Source: Nocardia anocheti | GTDB taxonomy: Bacteria; Actinomycetota; Actinomycetes; Mycobacteriales; Mycobacteriaceae | Direction of reading: 5' to 3' | DNA: 64,000 nt | Assembly (NCBI RefSeq): GCF_029675105.1 | Contig: NZ_JAQQFV010000004.1 | Coordinates: 186,001-250,000, forward strand | In this document: positions 36,797 through 44,623 of the stretch, piece after piece | Position numbering within the stretch: position 1 is the first letter of the stretch | Layout: each line of letters opens with the position of its first letter | Notes under the pieces: model-generated | Told to the model about the DNA's origin: nothing | Database searches by the model: none | What the model saw: the letters and a program-made list of their open reading frames with translations, nothing else | Position numbers and translations under genes: made by a program

Positions 36797-37704
36797 CGGG
36801 CGGCCTCTTCCTTGCGCGCGGTGCGCTCGGCCAGCAGCCGCAGCACGAGCAGGCTGGCGAAGGAGATCACCAGCAGCGCCACCGAGACCGCCGCGGCGTT
36901 GATCGGCCGGTCGACCTCGATCTGCTGCTGGATGTACTGCGAGGTCATCTGGGTCTCGCGCGGGATGTTGCCGCCGATGAGTACCACCGAACCGTACTCA
37001 CCGATCGCCCGGGCGAAGGCCAGGCCGCCGCCGGAGATGATCGCCGGGGTCAGCGTGGGCAGCACGATGCGCCGGAAGGTGACCCAGTTGCTGGCACCCA
37101 GCGACAGCGCCGCCTGCTCGACCTCCCGGTCGACCTCGATGAGCACCGGCTGCACCGACCGCACCACGAACGGCAGCGTGACGAAGGCCAGCGCGACGAT
37201 CAGGCCGGGCTGGGAGGCGTTGAGATGGATGTCGATCGGGCTGTTCGGGCCGTAGAGCGAGAGCAGCACGATCGAGGCGACGATGGTCGGCAGTGCGAAG
37301 GGCAGGTCGATCAGCGCGTTGACGATGCCCTTGCCGGGGAATTCGTCGCGCACCAGCACCCACGCGATCAGCGTGCCCATCAGCACGTTGATGATCGCGA
37401 CCACGACCGAGACGGTGATGGTGATGCGCAGCGAGTCCAGCGCCGAGGGCGCGGTGACCGCGTCCCAGAAGCCGGACCAGCCGTCCTCGAAGGAGCTGAC
37501 GGTCAGCGCCGCCAGCGGCAGCAGCACGATGACGCTGAGCCACAGCACGGCGACGCCGATGCCGACCGGGCCCACCGAGCCGCTGACCCGCAGCCACGCC
37601 CAGCGACGGCCCGCCGGGGTGGGCGGCGTCGTTTTTTCGGGTTCCACGGCACCGCCGGGATCGGGGATGTCCCCGGTCCCGGCGTGCCCACTGCTGTCAG
37701 TCAC
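36793..37704 (-). CDS. cysT: Sulfate ABC transporter permease CysT
   Basis: 303 residues, with six membrane helices after a charged ~30-residue N-terminus and the EAA segment REVEQAALSLGASNWVTF. It pairs with CysW. GTG start 35 bases after the subI stop; overlaps cysW by four bases. Confidence 0.95.
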   Translation of the reverse strand: MTDSSGHAGTGDIPDPGGAVEPEKTTPPTPAGRRWAWLRVSGSVGPVGIGVAVLWLSVIVLLPLAALTVSSFEDGWSGFWDAVTAPSALDSLRITITVSVVVAIINVLMGTLIAWVLVRDEFPGKGIVNALIDLPFALPTIVASIVLLSLYGPNSPIDIHLNASQPGLIVALAFVTLPFVVRSVQPVLIEVDREVEQAALSLGASNWVTFRRIVLPTLTPAIISGGGLAFARAIGEYGSVVLIGGNIPRETQMTSQYIQQQIEVDRPINAAAVSVALLVISFASLLVLRLLAERTARKEEAAR

Positions 37705-37739
37705 AGTTGTCCAGTATCGCGTGTGCGCTGGGTCACGAC

Positions 37740-38789
37740 CTACTTGGTGGCCTGGTCGTAGATCACCGCGACCTTGCCGGTGCCCTGCGCGAACAGTTCC
37801 TTGTCGACCGACTTCCAGCCACCGAGGTCATCGATGGTCCACAGCTTGGTCGGCTGCGGGAAGTCGGCGGCGAACTCGGCGGCGACCTTCGGGTCGACCG
37901 GGCGGAAGCCCGCCTGCGCCCAGGCTTTCTGGCCCTCCGGGGTGAACAGGAAGTCGCGGAAGGCGGCGGCCTTGGCCGGGTTCTTGGCGTTCTTGAGCAC
38001 CGCGACCGGGTTCTCGATCTTGAAGGTGATCGGCGGGTTGATGTGTTCGATCGGGTCGCCGTTGCGCTCGGAGAAGATGGCCTCGTTCTCGTAGCTCAGC
38101 AGCACGTCACCGGTGCCCTGCAGGAAGGTCTCGGTGGCCTCGCGACCCGACTTCGGCTGCACCTTGACGTGCTCGGGCGAGATCAGCTGCGACAGGTAGT
38201 CCAGACCGGCCTGCGGGTTCTTGCCGCCCTCGCTCTTGGCCGCGTACGGCGCGAGCAGGTTCCACTTGGCCGAACCGGAGCTGAACGGGTTCGGGGTGAC
38301 GACCTCGACGCCCGGCTTGATCAAGTCGTCCCAGTCCTTGATGCCCTTGGGGTTGCCCTTGCGCACCACCAGGGTGACGACCGAACCGAACGGGATGCCC
38401 TTGCTCGCGTCGGCGTTCCAGGTGGACTCGACCAGGCCCGCGTCGACCAGGCGGGTGATGTCGGGCTCGACCGAGAAGTTCACGACGTCGGCCTCGGCGC
38501 CGTCCTTGACCTTGCGCGACTGGTCGCCGGAGGCGCCGTAGGACGCCTGCACCTGCACGCCCTTGCCCGCCTCGGTCTTGTTGAACTCGGGCACGACCTT
38601 GTCGAAGCCCGGCTTGGGCACGGCGTAGGCGTAGAGGTTGATGGTTCCTCCGCTGCCGTCGGCGGTCGACTCGCCGTCGACCGAGTCGCTGGCACCGCCG
38701 CCGCAGGCGGTCAGGGCGACCGCGGCGACAGCAGTGAGAGCGACGGCGGCCGCGCGACGGCGCGAACCGATCCAGGTGTTGCGAGACAT
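37740..38789 (-). CDS. subI: Sulfate-binding lipoprotein SubI
   Basis: 349 residues. Signal peptide with lipobox ending LTAC, lipid Cys at 29, then a type-II periplasmic-binding fold (NLYAYAVPKPGFDKV, VVNFSVEPDITRLVDAGLV, NPFSSGSAKWNLLAPYAA) typical of sulfate-binding proteins. It captures extracellular sulfate for CysTWA. It is the first gene of the operon. Unlike sirA, I found no Cys-rich leader peptide in front of it. Confidence 0.95.
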   Translation of the reverse strand: MSRNTWIGSRRRAAAVALTAVAAVALTACGGGASDSVDGESTADGSGGTINLYAYAVPKPGFDKVVPEFNKTEAGKGVQVQASYGASGDQSRKVKDGAEADVVNFSVEPDITRLVDAGLVESTWNADASKGIPFGSVVTLVVRKGNPKGIKDWDDLIKPGVEVVTPNPFSSGSAKWNLLAPYAAKSEGGKNPQAGLDYLSQLISPEHVKVQPKSGREATETFLQGTGDVLLSYENEAIFSERNGDPIEHINPPITFKIENPVAVLKNAKNPAKAAAFRDFLFTPEGQKAWAQAGFRPVDPKVAAEFAADFPQPTKLWTIDDLGGWKSVDKELFAQGTGKVAVIYDQATK

Positions 38790-39164
38790 CGGGGTGAACC
38801 TTTCGGAAAGGACCTGCCCGGCAACGTCGTTCGTTGCGGGAGGACTTGCACATGTCGATCGGTAGACCTGCCGCGCGGTGGATCCGCGGCAGTTGGCGCG
38901 ACTCGGGCCTGCTGGCCCCCGGAGTACGGACTACGACTGCGAAAGGAAAAGCGCGCGCCAGTCTACTGGGCAGGAACGCGCAGACGTGTCCGGTGGCCGA
39001 TCATCGACAGAGGATGTCCGCGACCGCGAGGTTGCCGACAGCGATCAACGCCAATTCATGGCGGATCTGCGGGGCGACACTCGACGACACAGGCAGACTG
39101 TAGCAGATTGCGACATGATGATTCGAATCGACGAGAGTTCCACACCGAGGGGGGATTTCGAACC
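38790..39164. other. Divergent promoter region subI / M48 peptidase
   Basis: 375 bases without a gene. A minus-strand -10-like TAGACT lies near 38961-38966 inside the short palindrome CCAGTCTACTGG. No leader peptide, riboswitch or terminator was recognised. Confidence 0.4.
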
Positions 39165-40214
39165 ATGACCATGGCACCTGACCGGATACGCGTGCGTTTG
39201 CCGGAAATCAGCACGCGCGCTTGGGAACACCCGGCGGACCGCACCGCGCTGGTGGCGCTGCGCTCGCTGAGCGGCTTCGACACCGTGCTGCGGGCGCTGT
39301 CGGGGCTGCTGCGTGAGCGTCAGCACCGGCTGCTGTACCTGGCGACGGCGGTGCGCGTCGACGAGCGGCAGTTCCGCACGCTGCACGAGCTGCGCGCCGA
39401 CTGTGTCGACGTGCTCGACGCGGCGACCACGCCGGAGATGTTCGTGCTGCAGGACCCGTCGGTGAACGCCTTCACCATCGGGATGGACCGGCCGTTCATC
39501 GTCGTCACCACCGGCCTGCTCGAACTGATGGACACCGAGGAGCTGCGCTTCGTCATCGGCCACGAGCTGGGCCACGCGCTGTCCGGGCACGCGGTGTACC
39601 GCACGATGCTCATGCATCTGATGCGACTGTCGGCCTCGGTGGGCTGGATGCCCGTGGGCGGCTGGGCGCTGCGCGCGATCGTGGCGGCGCTGATGGAGTG
39701 GAGCCGCAAGTCGGAACTGTCCGGGGACCGGGCCGGGCTGCTGTGCTGCCAGGACGTCGAGGCGTCGGTGCGGGTGCACATGAAGACCGCCGGTGGCGCG
39801 TGGCTGCACGAGATGAACCACGGCGCCTTCCTCGATCAGGCCGACGACTACCTGCGCTCGGGTGATCTGCGCGACGGCGTGCTCAAACTGCTCAACCTGG
39901 AGCTGCAATCGCATCCGTTCTCGGTGCTGCGCGCCGCCGAACTGCGCCGCTGGATCCAGTCCGGCGAGTACGACCGCGTCCTGGGCGGTGCCTACCCGCG
40001 CCGCGAACACGACAAGAACGCCCGCATCAGCGACGAGGTGAAGAACGCCGCCCGCAGCTACCGGGAGAGCTTCGACCAGTCCGAGGACCTGCTGGTCCGC
40101 ACCGTGCGCGACCTGGGCCGCGATGTCGGCTCCGCGGTCAACACGGTGGGCCAGGAAGTGGGCCGCACCGTCGCCGACCTGGGCAAACGCTTCGACGACT
40201 GGCGTAAGAACTAG
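39165..40214 (+). CDS. M48-family metallopeptidase
   Basis: 349 residues from an ATG 12 bases after a G-rich site (a second ATG lies two codons on). Zinc motif HELGH at 133-137 with the third ligand in KSELSGDRAG near 197 fits the M48 (Oma1/HtpX-like) family. Two hydrophobic segments follow the zinc motif (about 140-185) and may dip into the membrane. The C-terminal ~50 residues form an amphipathic helix. A role in membrane or stress proteolysis is inferred from the family. Confidence 0.85.
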   Translation: MTMAPDRIRVRLPEISTRAWEHPADRTALVALRSLSGFDTVLRALSGLLRERQHRLLYLATAVRVDERQFRTLHELRADCVDVLDAATTPEMFVLQDPSVNAFTIGMDRPFIVVTTGLLELMDTEELRFVIGHELGHALSGHAVYRTMLMHLMRLSASVGWMPVGGWALRAIVAALMEWSRKSELSGDRAGLLCCQDVEASVRVHMKTAGGAWLHEMNHGAFLDQADDYLRSGDLRDGVLKLLNLELQSHPFSVLRAAELRRWIQSGEYDRVLGGAYPRREHDKNARISDEVKNAARSYRESFDQSEDLLVRTVRDLGRDVGSAVNTVGQEVGRTVADLGKRFDDWRKN

Positions 40215-40261
40215 CCGCCGCACCCGCGACCCAGCCCCGCACCCGCGACCCCGAGGAGCGG

Positions 40262-40313
40262 CGGCCACGAAGTGGCCGGTCGCGGCCCGGGCCGCCCCCC
40301 AGGGGGCCGCGAC
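40262..40313. terminator. Double hairpin between convergent genes
   Basis: CGGCCAC-GAA-GTGGCCG (40262-40278) is followed at once by GTCGCGGCCC ... GGGCCGCGAC (40279-40313). Together they separate the M48 gene from the minus-strand micro-genes and may terminate both. Confidence 0.65.
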
Positions 40314-40343
40314 TCGAGCGCGCCAGCGCTCCAACAAACACAC

Positions 40344-40421
40344 TCACCTCGTGAAGAACCAGGCGATGATCACCAGGACGAGCAGGCCGATGAGCGCGAG
40401 CTGAACGCGGGAGCGGGGCAT
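40344..40421 (-). CDS. 25-residue membrane microprotein
   Basis: The ATG overlaps the stop of the upstream 80-residue gene (TGATG). The product is a short basic head followed by one membrane helix (LALIGLLVLVIIAWFF) and a terminal basic TR. The coupling and the clean single-span design support a real gene. Function unknown; small single-span proteins often bind larger membrane partners. Confidence 0.55.
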   Translation of the reverse strand: MPRSRVQLALIGLLVLVIIAWFFTR

Positions 40422-40663
40422 CAGCGGACCCCGCTTCCCACGGTGGGGCGGGGTTGAGCGGGCATCGGGCCGATCACGGGCGGCTCGGGGCTGTCGTCGC
40501 GGCGCAGGACGCGGAAGATCGCGCGCAGGGTCCGGTCGAGCAGGAAGGCGATGGCGAAGCTGATCGGGACCATGCCGACCAGGACGACCAGGAACTGCGG
40601 AATGAACGGCAGACCGGCTACCCAGAGCTCGAAACCGTCCCACCAACCTGCGATGCTGTGCAC
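40421..40663 (-). CDS. Small two-helix membrane protein
   Basis: 80 residues from GTG. One clear membrane segment (FIPQFLVVLVGMVPISFAIAFL) follows an aromatic-rich amphipathic start (GWWDGFELW), and the C-terminus is basic then Pro-rich. It lies between subI and the GH15 gene, where mycobacteria carry a small membrane protein (Rv2401A, from memory). Coupled to the 25-residue microprotein downstream. Function unknown. Confidence 0.65.
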   Translation of the reverse strand: MHSIAGWWDGFELWVAGLPFIPQFLVVLVGMVPISFAIAFLLDRTLRAIFRVLRRDDSPEPPVIGPMPAQPRPTVGSGVR

Positions 40664-40775
40664 GACGCCAGCCTAGCCGTCACGCCCGCGCGGGCCGTGA
40701 TCGCGCTGGTCACGGAACGACAACCCGCCGCTCGCCCCGGTGGACGAGCGACGCGCCTGCCGTGATGATGGGGTG

Positions 40776-42755
40776 ATGGCGCACCCCGACGATCCGTCCG
40801 CGGCCGATCTGCTGCCCATCCTCAGCCCGGTGTCCAGCAGTGGCCGCCGTGGCGCGTTCCCGCCGATCGACGACTACGCCTTCCTGTCCGATTGCGAGAC
40901 CAACTGTCTGATCGCCAGCAGCGGTTCGGTGGAGTGGATGTGTGTCCCGCGTCCGGACTCCCCCAGCGTGTTCGGCGCGATCCTGGACCGCAGCGCCGGA
41001 CACTTCCGGATCGGCCCGTACGGCAAGAACGTGCCCGCCGCGCGCCGGTACCTGCCGGGCGGGATGATCCTGGAGACCACCTGGCAGACCGAGACCGGCT
41101 GGCTGATCGTGCGCGACGCGCTGGTGCTGGGCCCGTGGCACAACAACGACCAGCGCTCGCGCACCTATCGCCGCACGCCGATGGACTGGGACGCCGAGCA
41201 CATCCTGTTGCGGACGGTGAAGTGCGTGAGCGGGACCGTCGAGTTGGAGATGAGCTGCCAGCCCTCGTTCGACTATCACCAGGGCGGCACCGAATGGGAG
41301 TACACCGGCAAGGTCTACGAGCAGGCCACCGCGCGGGCGATCGGGACGCCGGAGGCGAGCCCCACGCTGGTGCTCACCACCGATCTGCGGCTGGGTCTGG
41401 AGGGCAGGGAGGCGCGCGCCCGCACCCGGATGTCGGAGGGTGATCAGGTCTTCGTCGCGCTCACCTGGTCGGAACTGCCCGCCCCGGCCACCTTCGACGA
41501 GGCCGCGCAGAAGATGTGGTCGACCGCCGAATCCTGGCGGCGCTGGATCACCCTGGGCGATTTCCCGGATCATCCGTGGCGCAACTATCTGCAGCGCAGC
41601 GCGCTCACGCTCAAGGGTCTGACCTACGCGCCTACCGGCGCGCTGCTCGCCGCCGCCACCACCTCGCTGCCGGAAACCCCCGGCGGCCAACGCAACTGGG
41701 ACTACCGCTACACCTGGGTGCGCGACGCGAGCTTCGCGCTGTGGGGTCTGTACACCCTGGGCCTGGACCGCGAGGCCAACGACTTCTTCGCCTTCCTCGA
41801 CGACGTCACCACCGGCGAGAACGGTGACGCGCTGCCACTGCAGGTGCTCTACGGCATCGGCGGCGAGCGCCGCATCACCGAGTTCGAGGTGTCCACCCTG
41901 ACCGGCTACGACGGCGCCGTACCGGTGCGCGTCGGTAACGCCGCCTACGACCAGGACCAGCACGACATCTGGGGCACCATGCTCGACGCGGTGTACCTGC
42001 ACGTGAAATCGCGGGGCCAGGTGCCGGAGAACCTGTGGCCGCTGCTGGAACGGACCGTGCACGCCGCCATCGCCAACTGGCGCGAGCCCGATCGCGGGAT
42101 CTGGGAGGTGCGCGGCGAACCCCAGCACTTCACCTCCTCGAAGATCATGTGCTGGGTGGCGCTGGACCGCGGCGCCCGCCTCGCGCTGCTGCACGGGCAG
42201 AACGCGCGGGCGGCGGAATGGTTCGACATCGCCGAGCAGATCCGCGACGACGTGCTCGCCCACGGTGTCAACGACGAGGGCGTGTTCACCCAGACCTACG
42301 GCGGCGATACCCTCGACGCCTCGCTGCTGCTGGCGGTGCTCACCCGGTTCCTGCCGCCCGAGGACCACCGCATCCGCGCCACCGTGCTGGCCATCGCGAC
42401 CCGGCTCACCGTCAACGGACTGGTGCTGCGCTACCGCACCGACACCACCGACGACGGTCTGGCCGGGGAGGAGGGCACCTTCACCATCTGCTCGTTCTGG
42501 CTGGTCTCGGCGCTGGTGGAGATCGGCGAGCTCGAGCGCGCGACGCACCTGTGCGAGCGGCTGCTGGGCCTGTCGAGCCCGCTGCGGCTCTACGCCGAGG
42601 AGATCGACTCGCGCACCGGCAGGCACCTGGGCAACTTCCCGCAGGCGTTCACCCATCTGGCCTTGATCAACGCGGTGACCCACGTGATCCGGGCCGAGGA
42701 CTCGCGCAACGCGGGCCAGTTCCAGCCCGCGCACACCCCGCCGATGCGCTCCTAG
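40776..42755 (+). CDS. GH15 glucoamylase/trehalase-like hydrolase
   Basis: 659 residues from the second ATG in frame (an upstream ATG at 40740 would add 12). The N-terminal beta domain has DYAFLSDCETNCLIASSGSV; the (alpha/alpha)6 catalytic domain has RNWDYRYTWVRDASF near 320 and ends GNFPQAFTHLALIN. Actinobacterial relatives (Rv2402) are reported trehalases or glucoamylase-like enzymes. No signal peptide, so cytoplasmic. Substrate preference is inferred. Confidence 0.88.
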   Translation: MAHPDDPSAADLLPILSPVSSSGRRGAFPPIDDYAFLSDCETNCLIASSGSVEWMCVPRPDSPSVFGAILDRSAGHFRIGPYGKNVPAARRYLPGGMILETTWQTETGWLIVRDALVLGPWHNNDQRSRTYRRTPMDWDAEHILLRTVKCVSGTVELEMSCQPSFDYHQGGTEWEYTGKVYEQATARAIGTPEASPTLVLTTDLRLGLEGREARARTRMSEGDQVFVALTWSELPAPATFDEAAQKMWSTAESWRRWITLGDFPDHPWRNYLQRSALTLKGLTYAPTGALLAAATTSLPETPGGQRNWDYRYTWVRDASFALWGLYTLGLDREANDFFAFLDDVTTGENGDALPLQVLYGIGGERRITEFEVSTLTGYDGAVPVRVGNAAYDQDQHDIWGTMLDAVYLHVKSRGQVPENLWPLLERTVHAAIANWREPDRGIWEVRGEPQHFTSSKIMCWVALDRGARLALLHGQNARAAEWFDIAEQIRDDVLAHGVNDEGVFTQTYGGDTLDASLLLAVLTRFLPPEDHRIRATVLAIATRLTVNGLVLRYRTDTTDDGLAGEEGTFTICSFWLVSALVEIGELERATHLCERLLGLSSPLRLYAEEIDSRTGRHLGNFPQAFTHLALINAVTHVIRAEDSRNAGQFQPAHTPPMRS

Positions 42756-42761
42756 CGCGGG

Positions 42762-44564
42762 TCAGTAGGTGAGGCGCTCGGCGCGTTCGCGCAGCCCCGC
42801 CAGCGTGCGCAGGCCCGCGTCGATCTCGGTGATGCGCAGTTCGCGGTGGTTGCCGTAGCGCTGGCCCGCTTCCTCGGCCGCGCGCAGGGCCTCGTCGGCG
42901 GTGCGCGCCACCTCGGCGGCGATCTCGGTGTAGTGGTCGCGCAGCACCCGCTGCAGGGTGCGCAGGCGGGTGCGGGATTCCTTGCCCACCTGGAAGATCA
43001 CGTCATCGGCCAGGCGGGCGACGGCGACCTTGGCCTCGGCCTGCCTGCGCTGCTTGCGATTTCCGCGGTCGTCCCACAGCGCGTGCACGCCCAGCAGCAG
43101 ACCCGCACCGGCGGAGTACCAGTTGACCAGGCCCATGTCGAGCAGGCTGGTGGCCAGACCGACCATCAGGATGCCGCCGTAGGAGCCGCGCAGCGCGGTG
43201 ATCGCCTGCTGTCCCACACTGGATTTCGCGCTCTCTAGCGATTCCAGCGGCTGGACCGGGTCGAGCACCTCCCCCGGATCGGTCAAGCGCAGTTCGGGCA
43301 GCGGTGGAGTCCGGTTGTCCGGCGGGAACTTCGCGGCGACCTGTTCGCCGAGTTCGACGGCGCGGTAGTGCGCCATGACGAAGTTCTCCTCGACCGCCTC
43401 GCAGATCCGGGCGTCGAGTTCGGTGCCGAAATCGGCCCACTTGCGGGAGGGGTCGGTGCGCGAGATCTCGGCCTCGGCCTCGCGGACCAGGGTGCGCAGC
43501 CGGTGCCGCAGATCGTGTTCGATGTCGACGGCGAGTTCGGAGCTGCCGTCGACCAGGGTGACCTGCCAGGTGGCGGTGCGCTGGCGCAGCTGATCGGCCT
43601 CGGCCCGCGCCGCGGTCAGGCGCTGGGTGATCTCGGCGCGGCGACGTGGGTCACGCAGGGCGTCGGCCTCGGCGCGCAGGGTCACCGAGAGCTGCTCGGT
43701 GACCATGGCGATATCGCGGACCGCGGCCGCGACGGCCACCGAATCCGCCTGGGCGACCACGTAATCCTGCAGGTGGTCGATGAGCTGGGGCACGCCGGAT
43801 TCGGCGTCGAGCTGCTGGTTGCCGGTCTCGCCCGCGCGCTGGTGCAGCAGCGCCGAGACCGGTGCGACCGCGAAGTTCAGCCCGGCGCCGTCGAGCAGCG
43901 CGCGATTGCGGCGCTGGGTCAGCGACCAGTGCGGGTTGCGGTCGATCTTGGTGAGCACGCAGACCACCGACGGACACACCTGTTCGACCCGACGCAGGTA
44001 GTCCAGCTGGGACTCGGTGAGTTCGGCGGCGGCGTCGGCGGCGTAGAGCACCACGTCGGCGGCGGCGATCATCGACCAGGCGGCGCCCTCGCGGGCGACC
44101 GGACCCGGCGCGTCCATCACGACCAGGCCGTCGGCGAGCAAGCGGCTCGGCTCGGCGAACTCCGCGCGCAGCACACCCAGGGTGGTCAGCGCCGGACCCG
44201 GGTTCTGCGGGTCGACGGGCACCCGTTCGACGCGCCCGCGCGGGGCCGACTTGACCAGCGTCGCACTCGGGGTCGGCCCGTATTCGACGATCACCGGCAC
44301 ACTCGGCTTGCCGTCGGTCGCGCTGACCGGGCTGCCGACCAAGCTGTTGACCAGGGTGCTCATCCCCGCCTGCGGCTCACCGACGACGACCAGGCGCACC
44401 CGGGTGTCGGTGAGGCGGGCCCGCACCATGCCGAGACGAGCGTCGAGGTCGTCGCGGCCGCCCGAGCGGACCAGCTCCCGCAGTTCGTCGACCAGCGACA
44501 CGACCGGAGCCATCACATCCGGATGCTTCACCGTCGCGGCCTGCAGTCCGGCTGCGGCAGACAA
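42762..44564 (-). CDS. Dynamin-like GTPase-fold protein with altered P-loop
   Basis: 600 residues, resembling mycobacterial IniA/IniC. The G1 motif reads GEPQAGMS at 62-69, with Met68 where the catalytic Lys is expected; G3 DAPG (151-154) and G4 TKID (205-208) are intact. A helical stalk follows, with a hydrophobic hairpin (about 465-500, GGILMVGLATSLLDMGLV) that could insert in the membrane, as in bacterial dynamins. It follows an IniB-like gene, as in the isoniazid-induced iniBAC operon, but only one dynamin gene is here. Loss of the Lys suggests poor GTP hydrolysis. Confidence 0.82.
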   Translation of the reverse strand: MSAAAGLQAATVKHPDVMAPVVSLVDELRELVRSGGRDDLDARLGMVRARLTDTRVRLVVVGEPQAGMSTLVNSLVGSPVSATDGKPSVPVIVEYGPTPSATLVKSAPRGRVERVPVDPQNPGPALTTLGVLRAEFAEPSRLLADGLVVMDAPGPVAREGAAWSMIAAADVVLYAADAAAELTESQLDYLRRVEQVCPSVVCVLTKIDRNPHWSLTQRRNRALLDGAGLNFAVAPVSALLHQRAGETGNQQLDAESGVPQLIDHLQDYVVAQADSVAVAAAVRDIAMVTEQLSVTLRAEADALRDPRRRAEITQRLTAARAEADQLRQRTATWQVTLVDGSSELAVDIEHDLRHRLRTLVREAEAEISRTDPSRKWADFGTELDARICEAVEENFVMAHYRAVELGEQVAAKFPPDNRTPPLPELRLTDPGEVLDPVQPLESLESAKSSVGQQAITALRGSYGGILMVGLATSLLDMGLVNWYSAGAGLLLGVHALWDDRGNRKQRRQAEAKVAVARLADDVIFQVGKESRTRLRTLQRVLRDHYTEIAAEVARTADEALRAAEEAGQRYGNHRELRITEIDAGLRTLAGLRERAERLTY

Positions 44565-44623
44565 CTGTCCCTCACTCTCGTTGCACGTGCCCGGCCGTAT
44601 CGCGAAGGCGAGACGCCGTCATT

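Noticed and set aside
38790..39000. Second Cys-rich leader peptide upstream of subI
   Set aside because: The only short frame with Cys (near 38853) lacks the RRHVDF-type core, and its Cys codons are not clustered at the stop.
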